A program made the translations under genes and the position numbers. Below, piece by piece: positions 24,030 through 34,800 of a DNA stretch of 64,000 bases (within the stretch, counting starts at the first letter, position 1; each line of letters begins with the position of its first letter). Below the pieces are notes generated by a model that had not been told where the DNA came from, searched no databases, and saw only the letters and a list, made by a program, of their open reading frames with translations. The stretch is from Ampullaceana balthica (lineage: Eukaryota > Mollusca > Gastropoda > Lymnaeidae): positions 62,001-126,000 of the forward strand of contig CALYLW010000313.1 of assembly GCA_944989445.1 (NCBI GenBank), in the 5' to 3' direction.

Positions 24030-26674
24030 ATGACCCAGTTGAAGGCCAACACGAGTGAGTTTGACGGGGGTCGGGGTCATGAGTCTGGGGGCCCTCACAT
24101 CGTCGCCATGGAACCACGGGAGACACAGCGTCAGGAGGCCTACTACCTCTTCTTTGTTGGCAGCCTGGGCATGGCTCTCAACATACTCGTCATCACTATC
24201 ATCTTCATCCGGAGGAACCTCAGAAGGTGGGTCCTACTATCACGTGCAGGGGGTGTGTCAGTACATTAAAAATCCCAGGGACACAAGTAATGTTTCGGTT
24301 TGAAGACTAAGAGTGACGTTTACTTTAAAACTAAACGCTTTACAAAACAGGGCACACACTAAAAACTATTTTAATAGCAGGGCATTCCACTACAACATTA
24401 GGGTAAGTATTAACAAATAAGGTTGAAACATCTTGATATGAATCTTTCTATGGTTCTAATGATATGAATATGTATATGTAATAAAAGATGTAATTCTTTC
24501 TACTGTGTAAAATTTATGTATCTTTTTATGGTACGAATGATATCAATCCTGCTGTCCACAGAATGACCAGCGCCTTCTTGATCCACTCAGGGATCCTCAA
24601 CCTCCTCAAGGCCGCCTTCTGCGTCCCGTTCGGCCTGAACCTCCTGAGCGGCGCAGACGACAAGAAGGAGAACGAACCGCAGAACTGCAACTTCCAGGGC
24701 TCCTTCTACATCGTCATCGTCACCACCTCCGCCATCAACATGGTCGCCATGATCTGCACAGAGGCGTACACCTTCGGGGAGGTCAACGTCGGCGGCAACT
24801 CCCAGGGCACGAGCTGCTGCATCCTCTTCGGGCTCCTGGTCGTGTACATCACCAGCGTGATCCTGCACCTGGGTCCGACGCTGATCGGCGGGGACATCGT
24901 CTACAACCCGGACATCGGCAGCTGCGCCTTCCAGCTGGGCAAGGTCACCGGGTACGTGGCCAACGTCATGTGGATAGTCATCATCACGCTGTCCTTCGTC
25001 GGCATCGGCCACTTCCTGAACAAACTCTACAAGGAGATTCAGATCAACAGGCCCAACCGGGTCTCCATGCTGGTCCGCCATTCCATAACCATCAGCGACG
25101 AGGTGGGCCGCAAGCCGTCCGCGTGCACCGTCCACGAGATGACCCAGGAGGCCTTGCACCGGGCCAAGATCTTCGTCATCACGGCCATAGCCTTCGCCCT
25201 GTGCTGGTACCCGCTCTTCCTTCTTATTCTCATAGACATTCACTTCCGCGTCTCGCCCAAGGTGAGATTCGGGGCTTGTGTTAGTCACATTATCACTGTC
25301 GTGTTTTGTGTTAGTCACATTATCACTGTCGTGTTTTGTGTTAGTCACATTATCACTGTCATGTTTTCTGTTAGTCACATTATCACTGTCGTGTTTTGTG
25401 TTAGTCACATTATCACTGTCGTGTTTTGTGTTAGAGTCACATTATCACTGTCGTGTTTTGTGTTAGTCACATTATCACTGTCGTGTTTTCTGTTAGTCAC
25501 ATTATCACTGTCGTGTTTTGTGTTAGTCACATTATCACTGTCGTGTTTTGTGTTAGTCACATTATCACTGTCGTGTTTTGTGTTAGTCACATTATCACTG
25601 TCGTGTTTTGTGTTAGTCGCATTATCACTGTCGTGTTTTGTGTTAGTCACATTATCACAGGAGGTCATGTGTTTGTGTGTACGACTGACAGGAGGCATGT
25701 GTTTGTGTGTACGACTGACAGAGAGGTATGTGTTTGTATCTCCGACTGACAGAGAGGTGTGGGTTTTTGTACGACTGACAGGAGGCATGTGTTTGTATGT
25801 ATGACTGAGAGGTAGGTATGTGTTTGCGTGTACGACTGAGATGTAGGTATGTGTGTACGACTGAGAGGTAGGTGTGTCTATGTGTGTACGACTGAGAGTT
25901 AGGTGTGTCTTTGTGTGTACGACTGAGAGGTAGGTGTGTGTTTTTGTGTACGACTGAGAGGTAGGTGTTTGTGTGCACGACTGAGAGGTAAGTGTTTGTG
26001 TGTACGACTGAGAGGAGGCATGTGTTTGCGTGTACGACTGAGAGGTAGGTGTTTGTGTGTACGACTGAGAGGTAAGTTTTTGTTTGCTACTGCTCTCATG
26101 TCCAACTCTCTGTCCACAGGTCTACCAAGCCTTCAACTTCATCGCGTGGACGGAGGCCATGGTGGAGCCGATCATTCTCATCTGCTTTGACCGCAACCTC
26201 AACCTCCTGGCCCGCTTCATGTACTGCGACCGCGACCAGTACACGGCCACGCAGATCGCCTACCTCATGGCTCAGAACCGACAGCACCACCAGCACCACT
26301 ACCACCACGGCGAACAGCTGGCCACCTCACTGCACAATTCCACCGCAGGCGGAGACCCATACCACGGATGTCACTCTGTGCTGGGCAACGAACCTCCGGA
26401 CCTGGAGATACCTTGCCGCTACTGCGCTTCCTTGGCTGCGGGTGAGACGACGCCGCTGAGGCCTCTGTCCCACTACAGGATTAACTCTCAGAGCTGCGAA
26501 ACGCCGCTGACCTCCAGCACGAATGAGCTGCGGGGGTTCAGAGAGTTTGACGTCCCCGTGGCGGACAGTGAAGACAATATAGAGATGAACTTCACGCCAT
26601 TGAAGAGGGAGTACGATCCAATCAGAAGAGAGGAGGAGGAAGGGGCGAGCACTCTAGACAATGTTCAATGTTGA
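24030..26674 (+). CDS. Rhodopsin-type (class A) orphan GPCR, three coding exons
   Basis: Coding exons 24,030-24,226, 24,562-25,261 and 26,120-26,674 join in frame (phase 2, then phase 0; GT-AG introns) to a 483-residue seven-helix plasma-membrane receptor. The ATG at 24,030 was chosen because an in-frame stop lies at 24,003; N7 is in an N-glycosylation sequon. TM1 about 37-60 with N51; TM2 67-93; C108 before TM3 and C187 in the second extracellular loop can form the usual disulfide. TM6 carries CWYP (280-283). TM7 spans about 303-322. The DRY position at the end of TM3 reads TEAY (132-135) and the NPxxY position reads EPIIL (315-319), so both activation motifs are degenerate. The tail has a His-rich run (QHHQHHYHH). 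The coding exons are strikingly GC-rich against AT-rich surroundings. Ligand and subfamily not recognised. Confidence 0.86.
25275..25665. repeat. Intronic minisatellite, 30-bp unit, about 13 copies
   Basis: Unit gttagtcacattatcactgt plus cgtgttttgt starts 14 bp after the donor of GPCR intron 2. The reading frame of exon 2 stays open through this array, so a retained intron would add HIITVVFCVS repeats. Confidence 0.95.
25666..26085. repeat. Intronic minisatellite, about 27-33 bp unit
   Basis: Units of tgtacgactgagaggtaggt plus gtttgtg fill the rest of GPCR intron 2 and end 34 bp before the acceptor. Confidence 0.92.
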
Positions 26675-28244
26675 AAGCCAGCGGAGAATGTGTTCTAAGA
26701 TGTCTGATATTGACACTCGGGAAAAACAAAACCACAAAAAAAACAAAAAAAAACAAACACGCCTTTAAGGGGGAAGGAATGTTGTCGTTTTTATTTACAG
26801 GAGTAATGTGCACTTATAATGTGAGACGCGGCTGTGGTTAGGGTATAAAGATGTGATTGTAATATATCAAGAGGATTATTAATATGGGTTTAATTGTAAT
26901 TTGTGAAACTGGGTTACGAGGTCACTGTGTTCAATTATTTAAATGTTTTTAGTGGCAGATTGTGGTCATTATTTTTTAGGTAAGACCAAACATATTAACT
27001 GAGATCACATCACTGAGTAATGAAATATTTGAAAAAAATCGGATCAAGTAATTCATAATTATTTGGATACAAGGCCCTCTCTCCTACGTCACGGACATCT
27101 CAGTGCCATGGGGGAGGCAACTCACAACAAGAGAGTGTCGTGTGTTAATTCAATGAAAGGCTCACGGTCTGTACTTCCAATAACAACAGGCATTGGGAAT
27201 AGACGTGTTAATGTGGGGCATGAGCTCTCCTGCGCGGCGTCAGCTCATCTTATCTGTGGGGCGTCAGCTCCTCTGTGGGGCGTCAGCTCCACTGTGATGC
27301 GTTCAAATATGCCGGGCTGTTCAGACTGGGGTCTCACAGCCGAGGATCTGTCGACTATAGGGCGTGCTACAAACCAAACTAGAAAAGCATAGAACCCTAG
27401 TGACGTCTTGTGTTAAAAAGTTCCAGGCGCCCGAAGAGGAAGTGGTACAAATCAAACTTTACCAACTAAAACCCAAACACTGGTGTCTTAAGGTAAAGTT
27501 CCAGGCGCCTATCATCAACATGGTCTTCTGCTGGCCAGTTAGAGATAAAGTTCATTGACATGTAATCTTCAAGTCCATCGCTGTGCGAACATGGCATCAT
27601 GGGCATGTTTCATCTCTTTCATTACACCCTCGTCCGTGTGCTCGGGTATGGATGCACATGACGGGTGTGCTCGTAATGGATGCGCACATGATAGGTTGTT
27701 AAATTTTTTCATATAATGCAATCTCACAGGTCAGACCTAGTTAGAAGCCCCCCTCCACCTATGACCTGTGTGATGCTGTTAGTGATAGTCCCCGTAACTC
27801 TGCAATGAGGGCAAGAATGTTCTTTCTGATATTATTTTGAAAATTATTTTAATGACATGTTCCAAACAACGTAAAACTTCTGGTTGTGAGTAAATATATA
27901 TATGTGACCTTTAACCTAAGAGTAAGTATGATGTCATCACTAAACCCAGACCCTACTCCAAAAACCTTTCTCCACACCCACAATGTGATAGGACTGCATA
28001 GTGATCGCGTAACGTTCCATGGTGGTACGTCGCAAAGTAGTGCACTTCCATTGAAGAAAAAGTAGTCCAATAATATGTAGTGCTGGTGTAGTAATATGCT
28101 AATCGTGAGACCCACCCCTAGCAATAACAACAAAAAATACTAATGACATAAAAATTGAATAGCAATCTCATCAATAAAAGATATAACATTAAAAGCAAAG
28201 TGCCTCCGGTATTAGTAAATGGGCTTTTCCAGGGTCCTCTAGAC
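26675..28244. other. 3' flank of the GPCR gene; otherwise nothing recognised
   Basis: Presumably includes the receptor's 3' UTR, but no AATAAA was noticed close to the stop. Poly-A-rich tract near 26,730. No further gene seen in about 1.5 kb. Confidence 0.4.
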
Positions 28245-28536
28245 CAGTGCTTCTAAAAGTGGTGGTCCGCGGGCCGGTGTCGGTCCCGGTCCGTGGGCCA
28301 TCCGCCGCCGGTCCGCAGAAGTTATCAAGGCTGGACCGAAAAATCTAATTATAAGTCTCCATTATCATCTATAAATACTAACCACAAAGTATATGTCAAT
28401 TTTTCATCAATAACAATAATAATAAAATTTTAAAAAACTACATTTTGCTACCACGTCAGTACAGGGAAAATAGCGCACCTGGTACAGTGGAAAAATTCCT
28501 GCCGGTTCGCCATACTAAAAGGCTTGAGATCAACTG
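28245..28536. mobile_element. hAT MITE with CAGTGCTTCT end
   Basis: Left end CAGTGCTTCTAAAAGTGGTG then gtccgcgggccggtgtcggt; right end, reverse-complemented, CAGTTGATCTCAAG. Flanks ctctagac (28,237-28,244) and ctatagac (28,537-28,544) match 7 of 8 bases, a hAT-type target duplication. Non-autonomous. Same family as 62,375-62,569, in the opposite orientation. Confidence 0.85.
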
Positions 28537-28612
28537 CTATAGACTATGGGGTTTCTAAAAGAGGTTATGGGTTCATGAAAGACATCGAGAAGTGTACCTG
28601 AAAGGTTCCCTC

Positions 28613-28780
28613 AATGTTCCCCCAGGTTCAATGGCCACTGTGTAAAATAATAAACTCGTGTGTTAAGATGTACAGCTACATTATTTTTTTATGTGCAGAA
28701 TTTCACATCCCACAAACACATATCAAAACTTGCTGCGCGGTAATTCTTAACTGCTGCGCGACTACGCTAAAAGGAACAAT
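28613..28780. mobile_element. Diverged MITE related to 55,218-55,392
   Basis: Left aatgttcccccagg, right ctaaaaggaacaat, and internal tgctgcgcgg and ctgctgcgcgacta blocks match the element at 55.2 kb. No target duplication is recognisable, consistent with age. Confidence 0.6.
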
Positions 28781-28849
28781 GAATGGCAGAATAATAAACA
28801 ACGATCCTGCGAGTAGATGACGTCAAAGCACAAAGAAAGGGGGGGTGGG

Positions 28850-29037
28850 GAATGACATCACAATAGACAATGACATCACACTGGTACAATGACAACACAA
28901 TAGCACAATGACATCATAATAGCAGAATAACATGACAATAGCACACTGACATCACAATTGCCACAATGACATCACAATTGCCACAATGACATCACAATTG
29001 CCACAATGACATCACAATAGCACAATGACATCTCACA
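28850..29037. repeat. Minisatellite, about 20 bp, core aatgacatcacaattgccac
   Basis: About nine copies, the last ones exact. Confidence 0.9.
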
Positions 29038-29159
29038 TTTATCGACAAATTGCCAGGAGAGTCTGGTATGCATACGTGTCATCCCCCGTGGGAGGGTGGT
29101 GGTGGGTTTCCTATTGACACAATCTGACCCACCCGTTTACCATGCTGGCTGTTCTACCC

Positions 29160-29622
29160 CTCATCTCATGTTCCACATACCCCTAATCTCATGTTCCACA
29201 TACCCCTCATCCCATGTTCCACATACCTCTCATCTCATGTTCCACATATATGTCATCTCATGTTCCACATACCCCTCACCTCATGTTCCACATATATGTC
29301 ATCTCATGTTCCACATACCCCTCACCTCATGTTCCACATATATGTCATCTCATGTTCCACATACCCCTCACCTCATGTTCCACATACCCCTCACCTCATG
29401 TTTCACATACCCCTCATCTCATGTTCCACATACCCCTCATCTCATGTTCCACATACCCCTCATCTCATGTTCCACATATCCCTCATCTCATGTTCCACAT
29501 ACCCCTCATCTCATCTTCCACATACCCCTCATCACATGTTCCACATACCCCTCATATCATGTTCCACATACCCCTCATCTCATGTTCCACATACCCTCAT
29601 CTCATGTTCTCTATACCCCTCG
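29160..29622. repeat. Minisatellite, 23-bp unit, about 20 copies
   Basis: Unit tcatgttccacatacccctc plus atc, with an atatatgtc variant recurring every 46 bp at the left. The 23-bp period rotates frames, giving overlapping spurious ORFs. Confidence 0.95.
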
Positions 29623-30560
29623 GCTTAATTTATTTAAATTTATTTGGATGTGTTACCTGTTTGTTGGTTTGTATGCTGGTCTGTGTGTGTGTTGGCACAA
29701 GGTATCCGTTAGAACTGTCAAGGTTCGGAATAAGACTATATGATTATATGTATTTATTAAACAAAGTTGTTTGAATAACATAGCTTCTTGTTGCGTCATT
29801 GCATTACAAACCTTTATTCGTAAGTGTATCGTCTTGAATTAATAAGTATTTTCGTAGAACGTAATGTCTCATTCAATTCTGTTTATAGAGGTTCTTTTGT
29901 TTTAGCTGTTTTGATGTATGTAATGTTTAAGTACTGTTGCCAAATAAACTTTATGCAATGTGTAATGATTGCCATTTTCGAACATTGATATGTTCAGTGG
30001 CCCTTACATTTAATAACTAATATTAAATGTAATCCATGCAAAAGTCAATATTGGTTTAAGAACCAACATTACCTTTCAATTTCAAGTGATTAATAATTTT
30101 ACATGTATATTTAATACTAGTTTTATACCATATTTAAATATATATGCGTTGGACGCAGATAAAAGATAAATAAAATTAAAGTTTAAAATGTTTTAAATAA
30201 AATTAATCAAATTATATTCAATAATTTGAATAACATTGTTTCAAAAATGTATTTGCTTATCTCATTCGAAACTTAAATCTATCGTCTCTCCATTGAAAGT
30301 TATTTTTTAAATATTACTTTTGCAAAGTGTTTTTGTGTTGTATGTAAACAAACTGTGCATATTTTAGGGGTAATACTGTATAGATGAAAGTTGACGTATC
30401 ACAAATCTTCTCACAGACCTAAGCCCTATTACTGCATGATTGTATAAGAGTGTGCTAACAATGACGTTGAAAATACCACTCAGGTGCTCATAAATCAAAT
30501 CCACCTTGGCATAGGAAATTGAAAGAGACTCACAACTTGAGATATCGTTATCTATAATAA
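29623..30560. other. AT-rich spacer
   Basis: No gene recognised. A ccaaataaactttatgcaat stretch at about 29,940 resembles a polyadenylation signal, but no upstream coding exon was found. Confidence 0.35.
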
Positions 30561-30679
30561 TAAAGGGCAATTTTCTGCCCGGTCCTCGATAGCGATTGGT
30601 CCCTCAAACTCCTACAGACAGCTACAGCCAATCACTAGCGGAGAAAAATTAAATCTCATTTACATTTGAGAAAATTTAC

Positions 30680-30892
30680 GCGGACGTTAAAAACGAGTTA
30701 TTTTTGGTGCAATATTTTTTTCCAAGACTTTATTTTGAGCCGTGCGCGTTGGGATTTGTAGTCAAAAACTTTGTTTAAAAGGCTATTGGACGACGTTCAA
30801 ACGAGATATTTTGGTGTAGTTTTTTCCAAAGAGTTTATTTTGAGCGGTCCGCGTTGGGATTTGTAGTAAAAAACATTGTTTTACGGGTTATT
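30680..30892. repeat. Diverged direct duplication, about 110 bp x 2
   Basis: Two copies share ttattttgagc, gcgttgggatttgtagt and aaaaactttgttt blocks. The preceding segment at 30,560-30,610 (aataaagggcaattttctgc) may belong to the same unidentified element. Confidence 0.7.
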
Positions 30893-30954
30893 TATTATAA
30901 CTATAACTATAATGTATAGTATTTTTGACATGATACACATGTATGGCCGGTCGA

Positions 30955-31190
30955 GACGGCGGGTCTCTCGACAAATCGCGGTGCAGGGGAGGTAGGGTCT
31001 CTTGAAAAACCGCGGTGGTGGGGAGGTAGGGTCTCTGGACAGACCGCGGTGTTGAAGGAGGAGGTAGGGTTTCTGGACAGACCGCGTTGGGGGGGGGGAG
31101 GTAGTGTCTCCGGACAGACGGCGGTGTGTGTGGGGGAGGTAGGGTCTCTGGGCAGATCGCGGTGTTGGGGGGGGGTAGGGTCTCATTTTG
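30955..31190. repeat. G-rich minisatellite, about 38 bp x 6
   Basis: Unit combines gaggtagggtctctggacag with accgcggtgttg and runs of 6-9 G. The runs make G-quadruplex formation on + plausible. Confidence 0.9.
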
Positions 31191-31879
31191 GAGTCGGTTG
31201 ATGTCGATGTTGTGATGTCCTACCATGAACTTCACAGGTCAACCTACACTTATTTCCGTCCTCGTGCGGCCTTTGTTACTAGTATTAAATATTGCGAACG
31301 AGATGACACCCTCTAACACTACACATACCGTTGCATAAAATAAAAACATAACTGACTGTGAATGACAAACCCATAGGCTACCATTCCATCACATATGAGC
31401 CCACTTTTAAAGTAATTAACGCATACCGAACAGCGTTATGAGATAAATGAGTCCAAACAGACCTCACGCCCCCACATCAGCATTGTTCTCCCCATATTCC
31501 CGTTGGCCGGCTGCCATCACTGACTGCCAAACACAATAACAACTTATTCTTGCGTCTTAGTACTGTTACGTCACCGGAGCTCAATTAATCCACGACTAAA
31601 CACGCGAGGGAAGGCGTCTGGATCAGTATGGTGCTTGTCATTTTAGAAGCAGTTCTTTAGAGAAAAATTTACTAAAGTTCAACTTTGACTGCACCGTTGT
31701 GGTCTAGTGGTCAGTACAGACGTGTGGCCTTGGGTAGGCCCTAAACATATCACCACTCATGTTACACCAGATCTAACATTATTGTTTTATACGCTCCACT
31801 ACGTACGGAATGACAACGTTTAACAATGCATCAAATAGCAAACTATCGTGTCAAATATTGTCACATATAATCTGTAGAT
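31191..31879. other. Spacer with a tRNA-like A-box remnant
   Basis: At about 31,695-31,720 gttgtggtctagtggtcagt resembles a tRNA A-box region, but no B box or cloverleaf follows. Nothing else recognised. Confidence 0.4.
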
Positions 31880-34800
31880 GGATGTGAGAAATTTTGATCG
31901 GTGGATAGATTGTGATGGGTGGGAGAGATTGTGATGGGTGGATAGATTGTGATGGGTAGGAGAGATTGTGATGGGTAGGAGAGATTGTGCTGGGTTTGGA
32001 GAGATTGTGCTGGATTTGGAGAGATTGTGATGGGTGGGAGAGATTGTGATAGGTTTGGAGAAATTGTGATGGGTTTGGAGACATTGTGATGGGTGGGGGA
32101 GATTGTTATGGGTGGGAGAGATTGTGATGGGTGGGAGAGATTGTGATGGGTGGGAGAGATTGTGATGGGTTTGGAGAAATTGTGATAGGTGGGAAAAATT
32201 GTGATAGGTGGGAGAGATTGTGATGGGTTTTGAGAGATTGTGATGCGTGGATAGATTGTGATGGGTGGATAGATTGTGATGGGTGGATAGATTGTGATGG
32301 GTGGGAGAGATTGTGATGAGTTTGGAGTGATTGTGATAGGTGGGAGAGATTGTGATGGGTTTGGAGAGATTGTGATGGGTTTGGAGATATTGTGATGGGT
32401 GGGAGAGATTGTGATGGGTTTGTACAGATTGTGATGGGTAGGAGAAATTGTGATAGGTTTGGAGAAATTGTGATGGAGTGGGAAGGAGAGATTGTGATGA
32501 GTTTGTAGAAATTGTGATGGGTGGGAAGGAGAGATTGTGATGGGTGGATAGATTGTGATGGGTGGGAGAGATTGTTATAGGTGGGAGCGATTGTGATGGG
32601 TGGGAGAGATTGTGATGAGTTTGGAGAGATTGTGATGGGTGGCAGAGATTGTGATGGATGGGAGAGATTGTGATGGGTGGGAGAGATTGTGATGGGTTTG
32701 GAGAAATTGTGATGGGTTTGGAGAGATTGTGATGGGTGGGAGAGATTGTGATGGGTATGAGAGATTGTGATGGGTGGGAGAGATTGTGATGGGTGGGAGA
32801 GATTGTGATGGATGGGAGAGATTGTGATGGGTGGGAGAGATTGTGATGGGTTGGAGTAATTGTGATGGGTTTGGAGAGATTGTGATGGGTGGGATAGATT
32901 GTGATGGGTATGAGAGATTGTGATGGATGGGAGAGATTGTGATGGGTGGGAGAGATTGTGATGGGTGGGAGAGATTGTGATGGGTGGGAGAGATTGTGAT
33001 GGATGGGAGAGATTGTGATGGGTGGGAGAGATTGTGATGGGTTTGGAGAAATTGTGATGGGTGGGAGAGATTGTGATGGATGGGAGAGATTGTGATGGGG
33101 GAGAGATTGTGATGGGTTTGGAGAAATTGTGATGGGTTTGGAGAGATTGTGATGGGTGGGAGAGATTGTGATGGGTGGGAGAGATTGTGATGGGTGGGAT
33201 AGATTGTGATGGATATGAGAGATTGTGATGGATGGGAGAGATTGTGATGGGTGGGAGAGATTGTGATGGATGGGAGAGATTGTGATGGATGGGAGAGATT
33301 GTGATGGGTTTGGAGAAATTGTGATGGGTGGGAGAAATTGTGATGGGTGGGAGAGATTGTGACGGGTTTGGAGAGATTGTGATGGGTGGGAGAGATTGTG
33401 ATGGGTGGGAGAGATTGTGATGGGTGGGATAGATTGTGATGGATATGAGAGATTGTGATGGATGGGAGAGATTGTGATGGGTGGGAGAGATTGTGATGGA
33501 TGGGAGAGATTGTGATGGATGGGCGAGATTGTGATGGGTTTGGAGAAATTGTGATGGGTGGGAGAAATTGTGATGGGTGGGAGAGATTGTGACGGGTTTG
33601 GAGAGATTGTGATGGTTGGATAGATTGTGATGGGTGGATGGATTATGATGGGCGGATAGATTGTGATGGGTTTGGAGAGATTGTGATGGGTGTGGAGATA
33701 TTGTGATGGGTTTGGACAGATTGTGATGGGTAGGAGAGATTGGGATGGGTTTGGACAGATTGTGATGGGAAGAAGAGATTGGGATGGGTTTGGAGAAATG
33801 TGATGGGTGGGAAGGAGAGATTGTGATGGGTTTGTAGAAATTGTGATGGAGTGGGAAGGAGAGATTGTGATGGGTGGATATATTGTGTTGGGTGGATAGA
33901 TTGTGATGAGTAGGAGAGATTGTAATGGGTAGGAGATATTGTGATGAGTTTGGAGAGATTGTGATGGGTGGATAGATTGTGATGGGTGGATAGATTGAGT
34001 TGGGTGGATAGATTGTGTTGGGTGGATAGATTGTGTTTGGTGGATAGATTGTGTTGGGTGGATAGATTGTGTTGGGTGGATAGATTGTGTTGGGTGGATA
34101 GATTGTGTTGGGTGGATAGATTGTGATGAGTAGGAGAGATTGTAATGGGTAGGAGAGATTGTGATGGGTGGATAGATTGTGTTGGGTGGATATATTGTGT
34201 TGGGTGGATATATTGTGTTGGGTGGATATATTGTGTTGGGTGGATAGATTGTGTTGGGTGGATATATTGTGTTGGGTGGATATATTGTGTTGGGTGGATA
34301 TATTGTGTTGGGTGGATATATTGTGTTGGGTGGATAGATTGTGTTGGGTGGATATATTGTGTTGGGTGGATAGATTGTGATGAGTAGGAGAGATTGTTAT
34401 GGGTAGGAGAGATTGTGATGGGTGGATAGATTGTGTTGGGTGGATAGATTGTGTTGGGTGGATAGATTGTGTTGGGTGGATAGATTGTGTTGGGTGGATA
34501 GATTGTGTTGGGTGGATAGATTGTGTTGGGTGGATAGATTGTGTTGGGTGGATAGATTGTGTTGGGTGGATAGATTGTGTTGGGTGGATAGATTGTGTTG
34601 GGTGGATAGATTGTGTTGGGTGGATAGATTGTGTTGGGTGGATAGATTGTGATGAGTAGGAGAGATTGTAATGGGTAGGAGATATTGTGATGAGTTTGGA
34701 GAGATTGTGATGAGTTTGGAGATATTGTGATGAGTTTGGAGATATTGTGATGAGTTTGGAGAGATTGTGATGGGTGGATAGATTGTGATGGGTGGATAGA

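Noticed and set aside
30560..30610. Helitron-like start (taataataaagggcaatttt)
   Set aside because: No TC start, no 3' hairpin with CTRR end identified.
31690..31765. tRNA gene candidate (tggtctagtggtcag)
   Set aside because: Only an A-box-like stretch; no B box, acceptor pairing or anticodon stem.
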